Origin: Paenibacillus barcinonensis
GTDB taxonomy: Bacteria; Bacillota; Bacilli; Paenibacillales; Paenibacillaceae
NCBI RefSeq assembly: GCF_003217495.1
Contig: NZ_QJSW01000008.1
Coordinates: 140,980 to 204,979, forward strand
Length of the DNA stretch: 64,000 nt
Direction: 5' to 3'
A program made the translations under genes and the position numbers. Position 1 is the stretch's first letter. Every line of letters starts with the position of its first letter. The notes beneath the pieces were generated by a model. That model was not told the DNA's origin. It did not search any database and saw nothing but the letters and a program-made list of their open reading frames with translations. Positions 27,168-36,962 of the stretch are shown here, in pieces.

Positions 27168-30161
27168 TTATGGCTCCAGCCCCCATACCTGGGTATTGCC
27201 CTGATACGCCGTCACCTTGTTCCAGGCAGCAAAAGCCGTTTTGGAAGCATCATAGGAATAGTCATTGCTTTGATCAAACGCACTCCAGTTGTTTTTGGAA
27301 AAACGTGTCTGAATAACGCCTGTCTCTGCCCCCGCAGCCAAACTTCCTGCTCCAGAGGTGAAGCTGATCTCCACATACGTATCCGCTGTACCTTTCGCCG
27401 GATTCACTGCTACAAACATTCCTTGTACGTTCGCTGAGCCCACCTGCGCATAATCACACCAGAAGGACAGCTCCTCCGTGCCGTCTTTGGTAAAGTAATA
27501 ACGAATTTTCACCGTACTCAGATCAATCGCCTGTGTGCCGGTATTCTTCAGATTGAATTGCGGAGTAACTGCATTGCTGGAATTGCCTGAACCCCCGCTT
27601 CGATACTGCACCTCAAGCGTACCTGTCGAGACAGGTGGCCCGGATGGTGTCAGCATAACTACGTTGGACAACGTCTGCCCGCTTGCGTTTACAGCAGCCA
27701 CGCGATAACTGTATGACGTTCCATTAAGGGCGGTCGTGTCGTTGTAGTTCAGCACAGCCAATCCAGTTGCCACATCAGTATACGTACCGCCTGCAACAGC
27801 ACGTTGCACCGTGTAGCTCGATGCCCCTGATGCTGCGGTCCAGGACAACATGTTTTGGTTATTGCCCGCTGTTCCGCTTAATGTCACTGCTCCAGGCACA
27901 GTCGTTGCCGCTTGAGGCATACCTGACACCTGAACAGAAGCTGGGGATTCCCCGGCGGAATTCACGGCGGTCACTACGTAATAATACGTTTTGCCATTCG
28001 TTAGTCCTGTATTGGTGTAAGTCAGTCCGTTCACCCCAGCTGCCACGGTAGTGTAAGGACCTCCGCTAACCTCGGCACGCTTTACTGTATACGATACAGC
28101 TCCTGCAGAAGCTGACCAGTTCAGCGCAACTTGGCTATTCCCGGCTACCGCCTGCACACCGGCAGGAGCAGCTGGAACAGCAACAGGTGTTACTCCCGGC
28201 TCCTGTCCAGACACCTTCACTCCGGCATCGTAGACAGGAATGTAATTACTTTTCACCGGATTGCCTGTCGTAAGGTTCTGGTAGGACGGATCATTAGCTG
28301 GATTCCATGCCCCCTGTGGTCCTGTAATTCGGAACTGAACTTCTTTGCGATAATTCCCTTCCCCGCCAGGGTAGATTTTGGTGTTGCTGAAATTGGCCGT
28401 AATGGCATAGATCCGCTTGGCGGCATCCACCACAACAGGCTGTGACACGGTTGCCCCTTCGCTAGACGAGACAGTAACCTGAACATCAGATACGGTGCGT
28501 CCCGCAGCATATACCTCGCTCAAATCCAGGAAATATTTGAACGAAAGCTGATCGCCCATACGTGCAGGCCAACCTGAACGGTTGTTAAGCAATGCGCGAA
28601 TTTCCGTATAATTGGAGCCGGATGAGCGTACAGCGGCCTCCACAAAATACTCGTCACCTTTGACCTCCGGTGCAGGGAAGTTCGCAAGCGGCTGATGATT
28701 CTGTCCGTACAGCAGATTCATCTTCGCAAGTGCTCCGGTAAATCCTGCATTGTAATCCGTTGCTACCTCATTGCTCACATAATCTCCGATATCATCGGTA
28801 TATTGATCTGACGCATTCGGTCCTCCCACCATCGCACCGTATAAAATATGGCGGTGATTTGCCGGGATGTCCTCATTATTCATCCATGAGCTATGAGCGG
28901 TACGGTGATGGGGATGCTGCGGTGAATTTTGCCCATACCCGACAACGTAGCTGCTCTGACGAGGGTTATCCCCTAAAATGTAATTGATCTGTGAAGTAGC
29001 AAAATTTTGATATCTGGATTTTTTCACAGGGTCACTGACCCAATCGGAATATACAAATGAGATAAAGGCTGCATTCGCCGCATATCGGAGTGAACCCCAT
29101 TGGTCAAGCCAAGCCAAACCTCCAGGGGTATATTTGACACGCCCTCCATTCGTACCCACCGTCCAGTAATCCAGATTTCGTTCGGTAGACTGAATGAACT
29201 TTGTTGCTTCCGGCATATTCAGATTGGAAGTTATCCGGGCAAGAAGAATCTGGGCACCATAATGCTTGCTATCCCAGCCCTGTGTCCAGGTATACGGCCA
29301 GTTAGCCGAGCCACCACTCGTAGACCAGCGATCTGCAGCAGAAAGCGCTTTGGACAAGTAAGCGTTATCATTTGTCGCTAAATAAAGCCATGCTCCGCCC
29401 CATGCCAGCTCATCCTCATACCCGGTCCAGGAATTATAGAACGCAGCAGCATCGGTAATACAATCGGTATATTTTCCCCGATATGTATCTGCAAAGTTGT
29501 ACAATTCTTTCGCATGCTGGAGCAGCTTCGCCGAGTATACCGGGTCACTATCTGCAAACACGATGGAGGAAGCCGCAAGTGCAGCAGCCGTTTCTGCCGC
29601 CAAATCACTTCCCGGACAGGACGCATCAATCTTGAACGAAGGACGGTTCATTTGCATGACCTCCGCAGGTCCCCACCAGGCATGATCCGTATTACCTGCT
29701 CCGACTTGTCCCCATAATTCGTTTGGCTTCGTATGCGCTTTCATAAAATAGTCGGTTGCCCAGCGTATATTATCCTTGATCTCCTCCAATTGTCCGGCTT
29801 GTTCATAACCATCCGCGTATTCCACTACAGACCATGCAAGCATCGTGGCTGAAGCGGCCATCGGAAAACCAAATTTCACGTGATCCCCCGCATCATACCA
29901 ACCGCCGGTAAGATCTACGCCAACATCCGCCCCGTCCTGCATTCCTGAGTCACCACGCCATTCAACCCGATTATTCGCAGGTAATGGGCCTGACCGCTGC
30001 GCTTCATAGAAATAAATTGCCTTCTGAAGAGCTTCGGCATAATTATGATCTCCAGCGGCCGCATCCGCCTGACGTAATCCTGTATTCATAGAAAAGCTCC
30101 CTGCCAGCAGCCCTGCCGATAATGTCACTATAGCAACTCGTCTCCACCAGCTCCCTTTCAT
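27168..30161 (-). CDS. Secreted GH9 endoglucanase with CBM3c, Fn3-Fn3 and CBM3
   Basis: 997 residues. Signal peptide (MKGSWWRRVAIVTLSAGLLA, cleavage near ADAAA), GH9 catalytic domain (about 38-485) with NNRVEWRGDSGMQDG and the GGWYDAGDHVKFGFP signature, then a CBM3c (from about 490), which in family relatives is fused to GH9 and makes the enzyme processive. Two Fn3 modules (about 655-835) and a second CBM3 (845-997) complete it. The Fn3-Fn3-CBM3 tail is very similar to that of the GH48 neighbour. AAGGAG lies about 12 bases before the ATG. Confidence 0.95.
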   Translation of the reverse strand: MKGSWWRRVAIVTLSAGLLAGSFSMNTGLRQADAAAGDHNYAEALQKAIYFYEAQRSGPLPANNRVEWRGDSGMQDGADVGVDLTGGWYDAGDHVKFGFPMAASATMLAWSVVEYADGYEQAGQLEEIKDNIRWATDYFMKAHTKPNELWGQVGAGNTDHAWWGPAEVMQMNRPSFKIDASCPGSDLAAETAAALAASSIVFADSDPVYSAKLLQHAKELYNFADTYRGKYTDCITDAAAFYNSWTGYEDELAWGGAWLYLATNDNAYLSKALSAADRWSTSGGSANWPYTWTQGWDSKHYGAQILLARITSNLNMPEATKFIQSTERNLDYWTVGTNGGRVKYTPGGLAWLDQWGSLRYAANAAFISFVYSDWVSDPVKKSRYQNFATSQINYILGDNPRQSSYVVGYGQNSPQHPHHRTAHSSWMNNEDIPANHRHILYGAMVGGPNASDQYTDDIGDYVSNEVATDYNAGFTGALAKMNLLYGQNHQPLANFPAPEVKGDEYFVEAAVRSSGSNYTEIRALLNNRSGWPARMGDQLSFKYFLDLSEVYAAGRTVSDVQVTVSSSEGATVSQPVVVDAAKRIYAITANFSNTKIYPGGEGNYRKEVQFRITGPQGAWNPANDPSYQNLTTGNPVKSNYIPVYDAGVKVSGQEPGVTPVAVPAAPAGVQAVAGNSQVALNWSASAGAVSYTVKRAEVSGGPYTTVAAGVNGLTYTNTGLTNGKTYYYVVTAVNSAGESPASVQVSGMPQAATTVPGAVTLSGTAGNNQNMLSWTAASGASSYTVQRAVAGGTYTDVATGLAVLNYNDTTALNGTSYSYRVAAVNASGQTLSNVVMLTPSGPPVSTGTLEVQYRSGGSGNSSNAVTPQFNLKNTGTQAIDLSTVKIRYYFTKDGTEELSFWCDYAQVGSANVQGMFVAVNPAKGTADTYVEISFTSGAGSLAAGAETGVIQTRFSKNNWSAFDQSNDYSYDASKTAFAAWNKVTAYQGNTQVWGLEP

Positions 30162-30360
30162 TGTTACTATTCATCTCCTTTTCTTGAAAGTTCCGCTTGA
30201 ATACCTGTAATTGACGAAGTACATGCGCTCCTCTCTATGGTGGTAACTCTATATAACTTCCACCATTAATTACCATTATAGTCTTTTGTGTAACTTGCAA
30301 TATCAACATTGGTGACTTCTGAAATAACATTGTTGTGACCTTCGGATTGCGTGTTATGAC

Positions 30361-30402
30361 AAAAAAGCTGTTTCTTCACCGAAAGTTTCGGGAGAAACAG
30401 CT
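30361..30402 (-). terminator. Terminator of the first chemoreceptor gene
   Basis: AGCTGTTTCT (30366-30375) pairs with AGAAACAGCT (30393-30402) around an inner CCGAAA/TTTCGG stem. On the minus strand a run of T follows. It separates the chemoreceptor from the GH9 gene. Confidence 0.9.
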
Positions 30403-30425
30403 CTTTTCTTCTTTGTATTTGAAAG

Positions 30426-32162
30426 CTATACTCTGAATTTGTTGACTTGACCCTGCAATTCCTCAGCCATCTTGGACAACAGGCTGGCGGAAGAAGCAAT
30501 CTCTTCCATGGATGCAAGCTGCTCTTGTGTTGCAGCAGATACGTTGTGCGCGGAGCCTGCCGCTTCTCCCGCAATGTTCGAAATCTGGCTCACATAACTT
30601 ACGACCTCATTCGTACTTGCTGACATTTCCTCAGAACCAGCTGATACTTCTTCAATCTCTCCTGCTACCTTATTGGCGGCTCCTGAGATCTGTTCAAAGG
30701 CTTGTCCGGCTGCAGCAACCAGCTCGATTCCTGCTTCTGTTTCATTACTGTTCACCTTCACAGCCTCAACAGCATGGTTTGTATCCTGCTGGATCAGACC
30801 AACAATCTCTGAAATTTGTTGAGCCGAAGCTGAAGATTCTTCAGCCAGCTTGCGTACTTCTCCCGCAACGACAGCAAAACCTCGTCCATGCTCGCCTGCA
30901 CGCGCAGCTTCAATCGCAGCATTCAAGGCAAGCAGATTGGTTTGCCGCGCAATGTTATTGATCACTTCAGTAATCGTGCCGATCTCGGCTGAACGCTCAC
31001 CGAGCCCTGTAACCAGCTCTCTCAGTGATGCGATGGAGTTACGAACGGTTCCCATCTGCTCCACTGCCTGCTGAATAATTCTGTTGCCTTCCGCAGATTG
31101 ATTCGCTGCGTCCACAGCAGACACCGATACACTTTGAGCCAGCTCCGCAATCTGTTCAGAGCCAAGAGCCATCTCGTTCATCGCCTGGGATGAACGCTTC
31201 ACGATGTCCACCTGATTGGTTGTGCCCACAGATAATTCTTCAACCGTCTCGGTGATCTGCTCCGAAGCTCTCGTATTCTGCTCAGCGCTGGCTAACAGTT
31301 CTTCAGATGAAGCTGCAACCTGTTCGGATGTCTCCGATACGGACTGAATCATGGAACGAAGATTCGCACTCATCGTATTAAACGCTGTAGCAAGAATGCC
31401 TAGCTCATCTCTGTTTTTCAATACAATGCTCTCACCTGTAAGATCGCCTTCAGCAATTGCCGAAGCAGCTTCCGTCATCTTTTTGATCGGACGTGAGATC
31501 ATACCTGCAATGAAGAATGCAATAATCACTGCAAGCAGTGTTGCGACAATCGCCACACTCAAAATGACATTAAATGTATTCTCGGCAAGGTGAACAGATT
31601 CAGTTGCCAGTTCTTTTGCTCCATTATTGCCAAGGTTAATCAGCTTTGTAATGCTGTCATTAGCGCTATACCATAGCGGGTATGCCTCTGTGTGCAGCTT
31701 GCTGGCTGCAAGATAGTCATTTTTCAGACCATATTCGATGAATGACGACAGCTTCTGTAAATAACTATCATAATTCGTGGAGAACTGCGCATACAACTTC
31801 TCCGCCTCAGTATCTCCCTTTACTAAGGTAACCAATTCTTTACGCTCATCCTCAATTTTGGCAAGCACCACGTCTAACGACTCTTTCAGCTTCTCGGTTT
31901 GGTTTGTATCCTGCTCTACGATTACTGCAAGTGCCAGCCGTTCTACGTCCGAGACATCACCATTCATAATCCCAAGCAGACTCACACTCGGCATCGAAGT
32001 TTTGTTGATCTCGCGAGAGCGATCAGCCATTGTGAAAACTGAAACTAAGGTGTACACACTAAGAAAGATAAGCAATACTAAAACAATTGAAAAACCAGTT
32101 AACAACTTCCCCCTAATAGTAAACTTTATTTTACCCCTGACGTTCCCCCGTACCTTCTCCAT
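30426..32162 (-). CDS. Methyl-accepting chemotaxis protein
   Basis: 578-residue transmembrane chemoreceptor. A first helix ([20 protein letters not shown]) is followed by an extracytoplasmic four-helix-bundle domain (about 35-190), a second helix ([20 protein letters not shown]), HAMP ([18 protein letters not shown]) and a long signalling coiled coil. The hairpin tip [20 protein letters not shown] near residue 420 contacts CheA/CheW. GGAGGAG lies nine bases before the ATG. Its position next to two cellulases makes a sugar signal conceivable, but that is only proximity. Confidence 0.92.
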   Translation of the reverse strand: MEKVRGNVRGKIKFTIRGKLLTGFSIVLVLLIFLSVYTLVSVFTMADRSREINKTSMPSVSLLGIMNGDVSDVERLALAVIVEQDTNQTEKLKESLDVVLAKIEDERKELVTLVKGDTEAEKLYAQFSTNYDSYLQKLSSFIEYGLKNDYLAASKLHTEAYPLWYSANDSITKLINLGNNGAKELATESVHLAENTFNVILSVAIVATLLAVIIAFFIAGMISRPIKKMTEAASAIAEGDLTGESIVLKNRDELGILATAFNTMSANLRSMIQSVSETSEQVAASSEELLASAEQNTRASEQITETVEELSVGTTNQVDIVKRSSQAMNEMALGSEQIAELAQSVSVSAVDAANQSAEGNRIIQQAVEQMGTVRNSIASLRELVTGLGERSAEIGTITEVINNIARQTNLLALNAAIEAARAGEHGRGFAVVAGEVRKLAEESSASAQQISEIVGLIQQDTNHAVEAVKVNSNETEAGIELVAAAGQAFEQISGAANKVAGEIEEVSAGSEEMSASTNEVVSYVSQISNIAGEAAGSAHNVSAATQEQLASMEEIASSASLLSKMAEELQGQVNKFRV

Positions 32163-32493
32163 CTTCCCACTCCTCCAACTTGACGCGTTAAACTAATACA
32201 TCTATATAATATATCGACATGTATGTTCCACAATTGAATACATGACATCGGCAAGCTACAAAATTTCGTATAACAAGGATAATTAAGCGAAACAAAGGAG
32301 ATAAAATACAGGAATGGGAAGGTGAAAATATGAACTAAAATATCGCATTGTATGTAATGCCATTCCATTGAAAACAAATTGTCGGTTAAACCATACTATT
32401 GTCTATTTTTCGGAATTAAAGAGGACATTTCACTTTCTTTTTGTTAAACTAGTTTGGATATTAATCAGTTTTTACATAAGAAAGGTGAAGATA
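32163..32493. other. Divergent intergenic region, chemoreceptor / LCP gene
   Basis: AT-rich; it must hold both promoters. I found no strong inverted repeat or unambiguous -35/-10 pair. An upstream in-frame extension of the LCP frame to 32368 has no ribosome site and is not taken as coding. Confidence 0.4.
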
Positions 32494-33492
32494 ATGTTTA
32501 AAAGATGGTTGTGGGGAACAGCTCTGACCTTGGCACTCGCTGTAACAGGTATCATAATCTACTACGGATATTCCATTGTTCATTTTGCCAATAGCATCTC
32601 AACGATGTCCAGTGCTTCATCGTCCTCCAACGCTGGTTCAGACAAGGATGGAAACTCGAATGCGTCCCTGGTCGAAATCCCTAAGTGGGAGGGACAAGAA
32701 CGGGTCAACATTTTACTAATTGGCGGTGATTCCCGAGGTGATGATGCGGGGCGCTCAGACTCGGTGATGATCGCTTCCATTGATCCGGTTTCCAAAAAAG
32801 CGCATCTGTTCTCCGTGCTGCGTGATACATATGTTGAAATTCCGGGCCATCACAAAAGCCGTCTTAACGCCGCTTTTTCCTACGGGGGAGCCGAATTAAC
32901 CAAACAAACAGTAAGCAACCTGCTAGGCATTCCCATCCAGCATTACGTCTACACTGACTTTACCGGCTTCATGGCGCTAGTTGATGCACTGGGCGGGGTT
33001 GATATTGATGTTGAAAAAGATATGTACTATACCAGCAAGGCGGATAAACATATGTATGACATTGACCTGAAAAAAGGATTGCAGCATATGGACGGCAACA
33101 CAGCCCTTCAATATGTACGCTTCCGGCATGATGCCACATCCGATTTTACAAGAACACAGCGACAACGCATCTTTATGACCGAGCTGGCGAAAAAAATGCA
33201 GAGCAGCACCTCGCTCTTCAAAATCCCGGAGATACTGGAAGCCGTAGCTCCTTATATTCAAACCGATCTCAGCCCGACACAGATGCTGAAACTTGCTTCA
33301 CTCGGCTTTGATATTCGTGTTAACGAAATGCATCAGCAGCAGATTCCGCCAAACAGACTCTTGACCAATGAACGTGCCGGCAACGCCCAAGTGCTTGGTG
33401 TGAACGTCCCCAAATTGCAAGCTTACATTCAAAGGCTGTTTGAGGAGGACCTCCAGCCTGCCGAAGAACCTGCATCTGCAGCACACGAATGA
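32494..33492 (+). CDS. LytR-CpsA-Psr (LCP) family cell-wall glycopolymer ligase
   Basis: 332 residues from the ATG at 32494 (AAAGGTGAAG upstream). A short cytoplasmic start and one membrane anchor (LWGTALTLALAVTGIIIYYG) precede an extracellular LCP domain: NILLIGGDSRGDDAGRSDS, SVLRDTYVEIPG, KSRLNAAFSYGG, LGGVDIDVEKDM and YVRFRHDATSDFTRTQRQR. The conserved Asp and Arg residues bind polyprenyl pyrophosphate. Family members transfer teichoic-acid-type polymers from lipid carrier to peptidoglycan. Single gene with its own terminator. Confidence 0.93.
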   Translation: MFKRWLWGTALTLALAVTGIIIYYGYSIVHFANSISTMSSASSSSNAGSDKDGNSNASLVEIPKWEGQERVNILLIGGDSRGDDAGRSDSVMIASIDPVSKKAHLFSVLRDTYVEIPGHHKSRLNAAFSYGGAELTKQTVSNLLGIPIQHYVYTDFTGFMALVDALGGVDIDVEKDMYYTSKADKHMYDIDLKKGLQHMDGNTALQYVRFRHDATSDFTRTQRQRIFMTELAKKMQSSTSLFKIPEILEAVAPYIQTDLSPTQMLKLASLGFDIRVNEMHQQQIPPNRLLTNERAGNAQVLGVNVPKLQAYIQRLFEEDLQPAEEPASAAHE

Positions 33493-33516
33493 TCATGCTT
33501 TAACACTACTAAAGAG

Positions 33517-33538
33517 ACGGCCTTGTGCCGTTTTTTTT
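33517..33538 (+). terminator. Rho-independent terminator
   Basis: ACGGC/GCCGT stem with a 5-base loop followed by eight T, 25 bases past the LCP stop codon. Confidence 0.9.
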
Positions 33539-33627
33539 AGTTCCTCTAATCTCGTCATTTAATGTTCCCTTAATGTTTGAAGGGTAGTCTTATATGATGG
33601 CCCTGGCTCCATAAGGGAGGAATGGAT

Positions 33628-34857
33628 ATGAAACAACCTAAAATAGCCGAATGGACTGAGCTACGCGGATTAGCTTTTCTGGCAATCGTCATGCAGCATA
33701 ACATTGCCGAATATATTTATCGGGCGGATATCGCACAGCCCGACGCCGTCATGTTAACGATGATCTATCACCTGACAAGATTCGGTACACCCACCTTTGT
33801 TTTTCTATCGGGTGTGCTGTTGTTCTATCATCACCGCCATGCCAAGCCGAATTATGTGCGCTTCATCAGAAAACGGTTTGGTGATATTTATATGCCTTTT
33901 ATCATATGGACACTGATCTATTGGTTAGCTGTTCGTGTGTTCACGCCTGCATTCTGGTCCTCCGGCATGCCGGACCTCGGTAGCTTCATAAGGGAACTGT
34001 TTTTACCGCAAACGGCATATCACCTTTGGTTTGTACTGATGGTATTCCAGTTTTATATTCTGTTCCCGTTATTTTTAACAGGGGCTCATGCTGTTCGTAA
34101 ACGGTTGGAAAGCAACCGCTCTGACCATCTTTCTCCTAAGCAGATCACACTAGCCATCATTTTTTCCGCAGCCATAGTGTACATCTTGCTTATGAAATGG
34201 TCGTATTATGATATGTCCGGCTGGACTGATCTACTATCTGAGCCTTGGTCTAGTCTGCTAGAATATCGGTCGTATTCGTGGATCATGTATTGGTTTTATT
34301 TTTTGCTTGGAGCCGTATGCGCCTGGGCTGTTGAAGGCTGGAGAAGCTGGACTGCCAAGGCTCTACCTTGGACTATTACCGTTTTTATCGTCATGTATAT
34401 CTGGCTTGGATATGATGTACTGCGCGGTTCGGAAGATACAATGAATCTTAACATTTCGACCTATCTTAAACCGAGCACTTTCATTATCATTATGGCTCAA
34501 ATGCTTATGTTCTATGGTCTGCTGGCACTATCACGCGATAGAGACCTGAGGTTCAGACGCCTGCTTGCCTGGATTGGACGTTATTCCTTTGGCGGTTATC
34601 TGGTGCACGCTCTGGTGATCTATGTTATTGCATACTTTACAAGGCCTTTGCACCTTAGCGGATGGCATTTACCCATCACGATATTGTCATTTGCGGTTAC
34701 AGTTGTTACTGCGCTTGGCATCAGCCGGGGGCTGTCCAAACTTCCCGGCTCCCGTTTTACAGTCGGGTTATCACGCATCCGTAATAAATCCAAGGAATCC
34801 CATACTCTTAGCGGCACACAGACACATATAAAAAGACAGGCTTCCCATTCAGGCTAA
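33628..34857 (+). CDS. Acyltransferase 3 family membrane protein
   Basis: 409 residues from the ATG at 33628, seven bases after GGGAGG; the ATG at 33622 is too close to that site. About ten membrane helices. N-terminal WTELRGLAFLAIVMQHNIAE has the conserved Arg and the His of the acyltransferase-3 active site, followed by FGTPTFVFLSGVLLFYHH and FGDIYMPFIIWT. These enzymes O-acetylate surface glycans or lipids. The Lys/Arg-rich C-terminal 30 residues are cytoplasmic. It follows the LCP gene, so a role in wall-polymer modification is reasonable but not shown. Confidence 0.85.
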   Translation: MKQPKIAEWTELRGLAFLAIVMQHNIAEYIYRADIAQPDAVMLTMIYHLTRFGTPTFVFLSGVLLFYHHRHAKPNYVRFIRKRFGDIYMPFIIWTLIYWLAVRVFTPAFWSSGMPDLGSFIRELFLPQTAYHLWFVLMVFQFYILFPLFLTGAHAVRKRLESNRSDHLSPKQITLAIIFSAAIVYILLMKWSYYDMSGWTDLLSEPWSSLLEYRSYSWIMYWFYFLLGAVCAWAVEGWRSWTAKALPWTITVFIVMYIWLGYDVLRGSEDTMNLNISTYLKPSTFIIIMAQMLMFYGLLALSRDRDLRFRRLLAWIGRYSFGGYLVHALVIYVIAYFTRPLHLSGWHLPITILSFAVTVVTALGISRGLSKLPGSRFTVGLSRIRNKSKESHTLSGTQTHIKRQASHSG

Positions 34858-34904
34858 TGCAAAGAGCACTCCACGAATTCCTAGTAGAGTGCTCTTTGCA
34901 TTAG
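34854..34904. terminator. Hairpin between convergent genes
   Basis: An 18-bp perfect stem whose left arm starts at the acyltransferase stop codon (34854-34871) and whose right arm is 34887-34904. There is no long T-run, but the stem is strong and lies between two convergent genes. Confidence 0.75.
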
Positions 34905-34941
34905 CAGCAGATTTTCATTCAAGTTAATCTATACGCAGCTC

Positions 34942-35676
34942 CTATTTCACATCGGTTGTTGCTGGTCTTCCAGGTACATGACCTGGCCGAACCGGAACCG
35001 GATGCTCCAGATGCTTTTGGCGAACAAACCTTTGCAAATCACCCGTCAGCTGCTCTTTTAGCTGATTCACAAGCTGTGCTTCACTGATGCCCTTTGTCTT
35101 AGCGATCTCAGCAAGCGATTTGCCGGCATGCAGCTCGTTTTGTAACTCTTCTGGGGTTATTCCGATATAACGTGCGATAGCTCCCTTATCCACCATCGAA
35201 TGTTTACCGTGACGCACAAATTCTCGTCGTAATTCACGAAGCGGAGTGTTCACCACTTTTTTCAGCTTCACATCCATATCCGCTTTCGCGGCTGCCGCTT
35301 GTTCTTTGGTCAAACAGCCATCTGCTACAGCTTGATCCAGACGCTCAGATAGCGTAGGTTTCAATTTTTGCAGTAATTGCTGTTCAGTAAGCCCTTTGTG
35401 TTCCTTGGCTATCTGGGCAAGCGTATGTCCAAGCTGCATCTCCTGCTTCAGATCCCGAAGACCGATGCCAAGCAGCTCTGCGGTTTCACCGATCATAAAC
35501 AGGCCATGACCTGCATGAATACAAGGCTTCTTATGCTGCATGGCTGATTCAGTCGATGCTGCATTCCCCTGCTCCACAGGCACGGCAGGACTAGCCAATA
35601 CATGCTGTGCAGGTACTACAGTTATGATTATAGCAGCCACTGCAGCTGCCACTCCTATCCTCCAATTCGTTCTCAT
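34942..35676 (-). CDS. Secreted protein with two LG-type helical repeats, unknown function
   Basis: 244 residues with a signal peptide (WRIGVAAAVAAIIITVVPA, cleavage near VLA-S). It contains two related helical units: LLGIGLRDLKQEMQLGHTLA with QIAKEHKGLTEQQLLQKL, and YIGITPEELQNELHAGKSLA with EIAKTKGISEAQLVNQL. Each is a putative helix-turn unit with the pattern GI..L..L..G.(S/T)LA.IAK. A Pro-rich tail (HPVPVRPGHVPGRPA) ends the protein. AAAGGCGG precedes the ATG. Similar repeats occur in exported proteins of spore-formers; no function is assigned. Confidence 0.7.
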   Translation of the reverse strand: MRTNWRIGVAAAVAAIIITVVPAQHVLASPAVPVEQGNAASTESAMQHKKPCIHAGHGLFMIGETAELLGIGLRDLKQEMQLGHTLAQIAKEHKGLTEQQLLQKLKPTLSERLDQAVADGCLTKEQAAAAKADMDVKLKKVVNTPLRELRREFVRHGKHSMVDKGAIARYIGITPEELQNELHAGKSLAEIAKTKGISEAQLVNQLKEQLTGDLQRFVRQKHLEHPVPVRPGHVPGRPATTDVK

Positions 35677-35716
35677 CTTTCGTCCGCCTTTCCTATGTCA
35701 AATATTCTCTGCCTTC

Positions 35717-35790
35717 CTAGGGCATGTCTTGAAATCTACTGAAGAGTTCAGCAGTAGCCGCTTTCTTCAAATTTTTCAGACACATCCTAG
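35717..35790. repeat. Short TIR element, copy 2
   Basis: The cleanest copy: CTAGGGCATGTCT (35717-35729) against AGACACATCCTAG (35778-35790), 10 of 13 positions complementary, with an internal CTACTG...CAGTAG hairpin. It lies 168 bp upstream of the isoprenoid-synthase-like gene. Confidence 0.75.
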
Positions 35791-35959
35791 TTTGGTCCTA
35801 AATTCCTGCTTTTTATGCTATATCATACGAAATGTCATCAAATTTTTCACAAATGATCACAAAAAATCCTATATTTTTCAAATCGTTTGAGCTATACTGG
35901 ATGTAACTTCTGGAGCTCAACATACGATTCCTATTTCGTGGCAGGAAGGACGTTGCTCG

Positions 35960-36937
35960 ATGATACGGCGAGAATGGTTAGATCCGTATACCCCTGATAT
36001 AGAAGCCGTATTCGCTGCGGCAGAAGACAAGCTTCGACAATACCCTGAGTCATTGACAAGGCACGCACTTGAACAGCTCCATCAGCTTCATCCTGTCAGA
36101 AAAGATTCTGGGCTGAGCTGCATCGGCTATATCACGCCGTTATGGATGCACCACACGGATGGACTGCCCTTGGAAAAAGCACATCTGCTTAGCACGGCCT
36201 GTCTGTTACATATGTTGTATTTTCTGAACATGGACGATGTTATGGATGAGCCTGAGGAGAATGCAGTAGCCAAGCTTACCGTGGGTAATCTCTATTATCT
36301 TGATGCTCTTCAGCTCTATAGTTTGTTATTTGAACCCACATCTGAATTCTGGGTACATTTCCGACGAGTTATTCAAGAATGGGCTGTAAGTGTGAATGGT
36401 GAACGACACATCGACTATTTTCAGTTAAACCCTCTTCTCATTGCCCAAAAAGCTTCACCCTCACAGCTTGGTGCCATTGGCTCACAACTTCTGTTAGAAC
36501 AACCGGGTCGTATCTCTACGATCTGTGATGCACTTAATATTGTGCTGATGACGCTTCAGATGACGGATGACTTCACAGATATGAAACAAGATGCTGTGCA
36601 TGGCAATTACAACAGCTACCTCTCACATATATCCGCTGCGCTCCATCAAGATTATCTTACTCACCCAGTTCACGATTCCATACTCGACCATGTATATCAC
36701 TCACACTTCATGGACAGCTACGCCGAAATTGCATCTCATTTCAAAAGCGTATTAACATCTTCTAACTCAGCATTACCACAATATATTGTATTAAATTCTT
36801 ATCTGCACAGCGCATTAATACAAGCTGTTCTAGATATAAAGCAACGCAAAAAAAGACTTTATCAAGGCGGGTTTCACTACTGGATCAGCGAAGCCTCATC
36901 TAAGTTTCCCGATAAAGGGAATGCTGATTCGGTTTAA
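35960..36937 (+). CDS. Class I isoprenoid-synthase-like protein next to a RiPP-type peptide
   Basis: 325-residue, apparently all-helical soluble protein. NMDDVMDEPEE (about residues 91-101) is a DDxxD(E) first aspartate-rich motif and MTDDFTDMKQD (about 200-211) a second DDxxD; their order and roughly 110-residue spacing match polyprenyl-diphosphate synthases and related terpene synthases, which hold three Mg2+ ions between them. The rest of the sequence is divergent, with no obvious substrate-binding FQ or GGR motifs. AGGAAGGA lies before the ATG. It is followed after 25 bp by the NHLP-like peptide, so the two are probably one transcript. It could prenylate the peptide, make a terpene, or be a catalytically altered relative. 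Confidence 0.6.
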   Translation: MIRREWLDPYTPDIEAVFAAAEDKLRQYPESLTRHALEQLHQLHPVRKDSGLSCIGYITPLWMHHTDGLPLEKAHLLSTACLLHMLYFLNMDDVMDEPEENAVAKLTVGNLYYLDALQLYSLLFEPTSEFWVHFRRVIQEWAVSVNGERHIDYFQLNPLLIAQKASPSQLGAIGSQLLLEQPGRISTICDALNIVLMTLQMTDDFTDMKQDAVHGNYNSYLSHISAALHQDYLTHPVHDSILDHVYHSHFMDSYAEIASHFKSVLTSSNSALPQYIVLNSYLHSALIQAVLDIKQRKKRLYQGGFHYWISEASSKFPDKGNADSV

Positions 36938-36962
36938 TTCAAATATGAAGGGAATGTTGGTT

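Noticed and set aside
27074-27316. 80-codon plus-strand frame with Cys-Thr repeats
   Set aside because: Product of the GCACCT hexanucleotide repeat, and antisense to the GH9 end.
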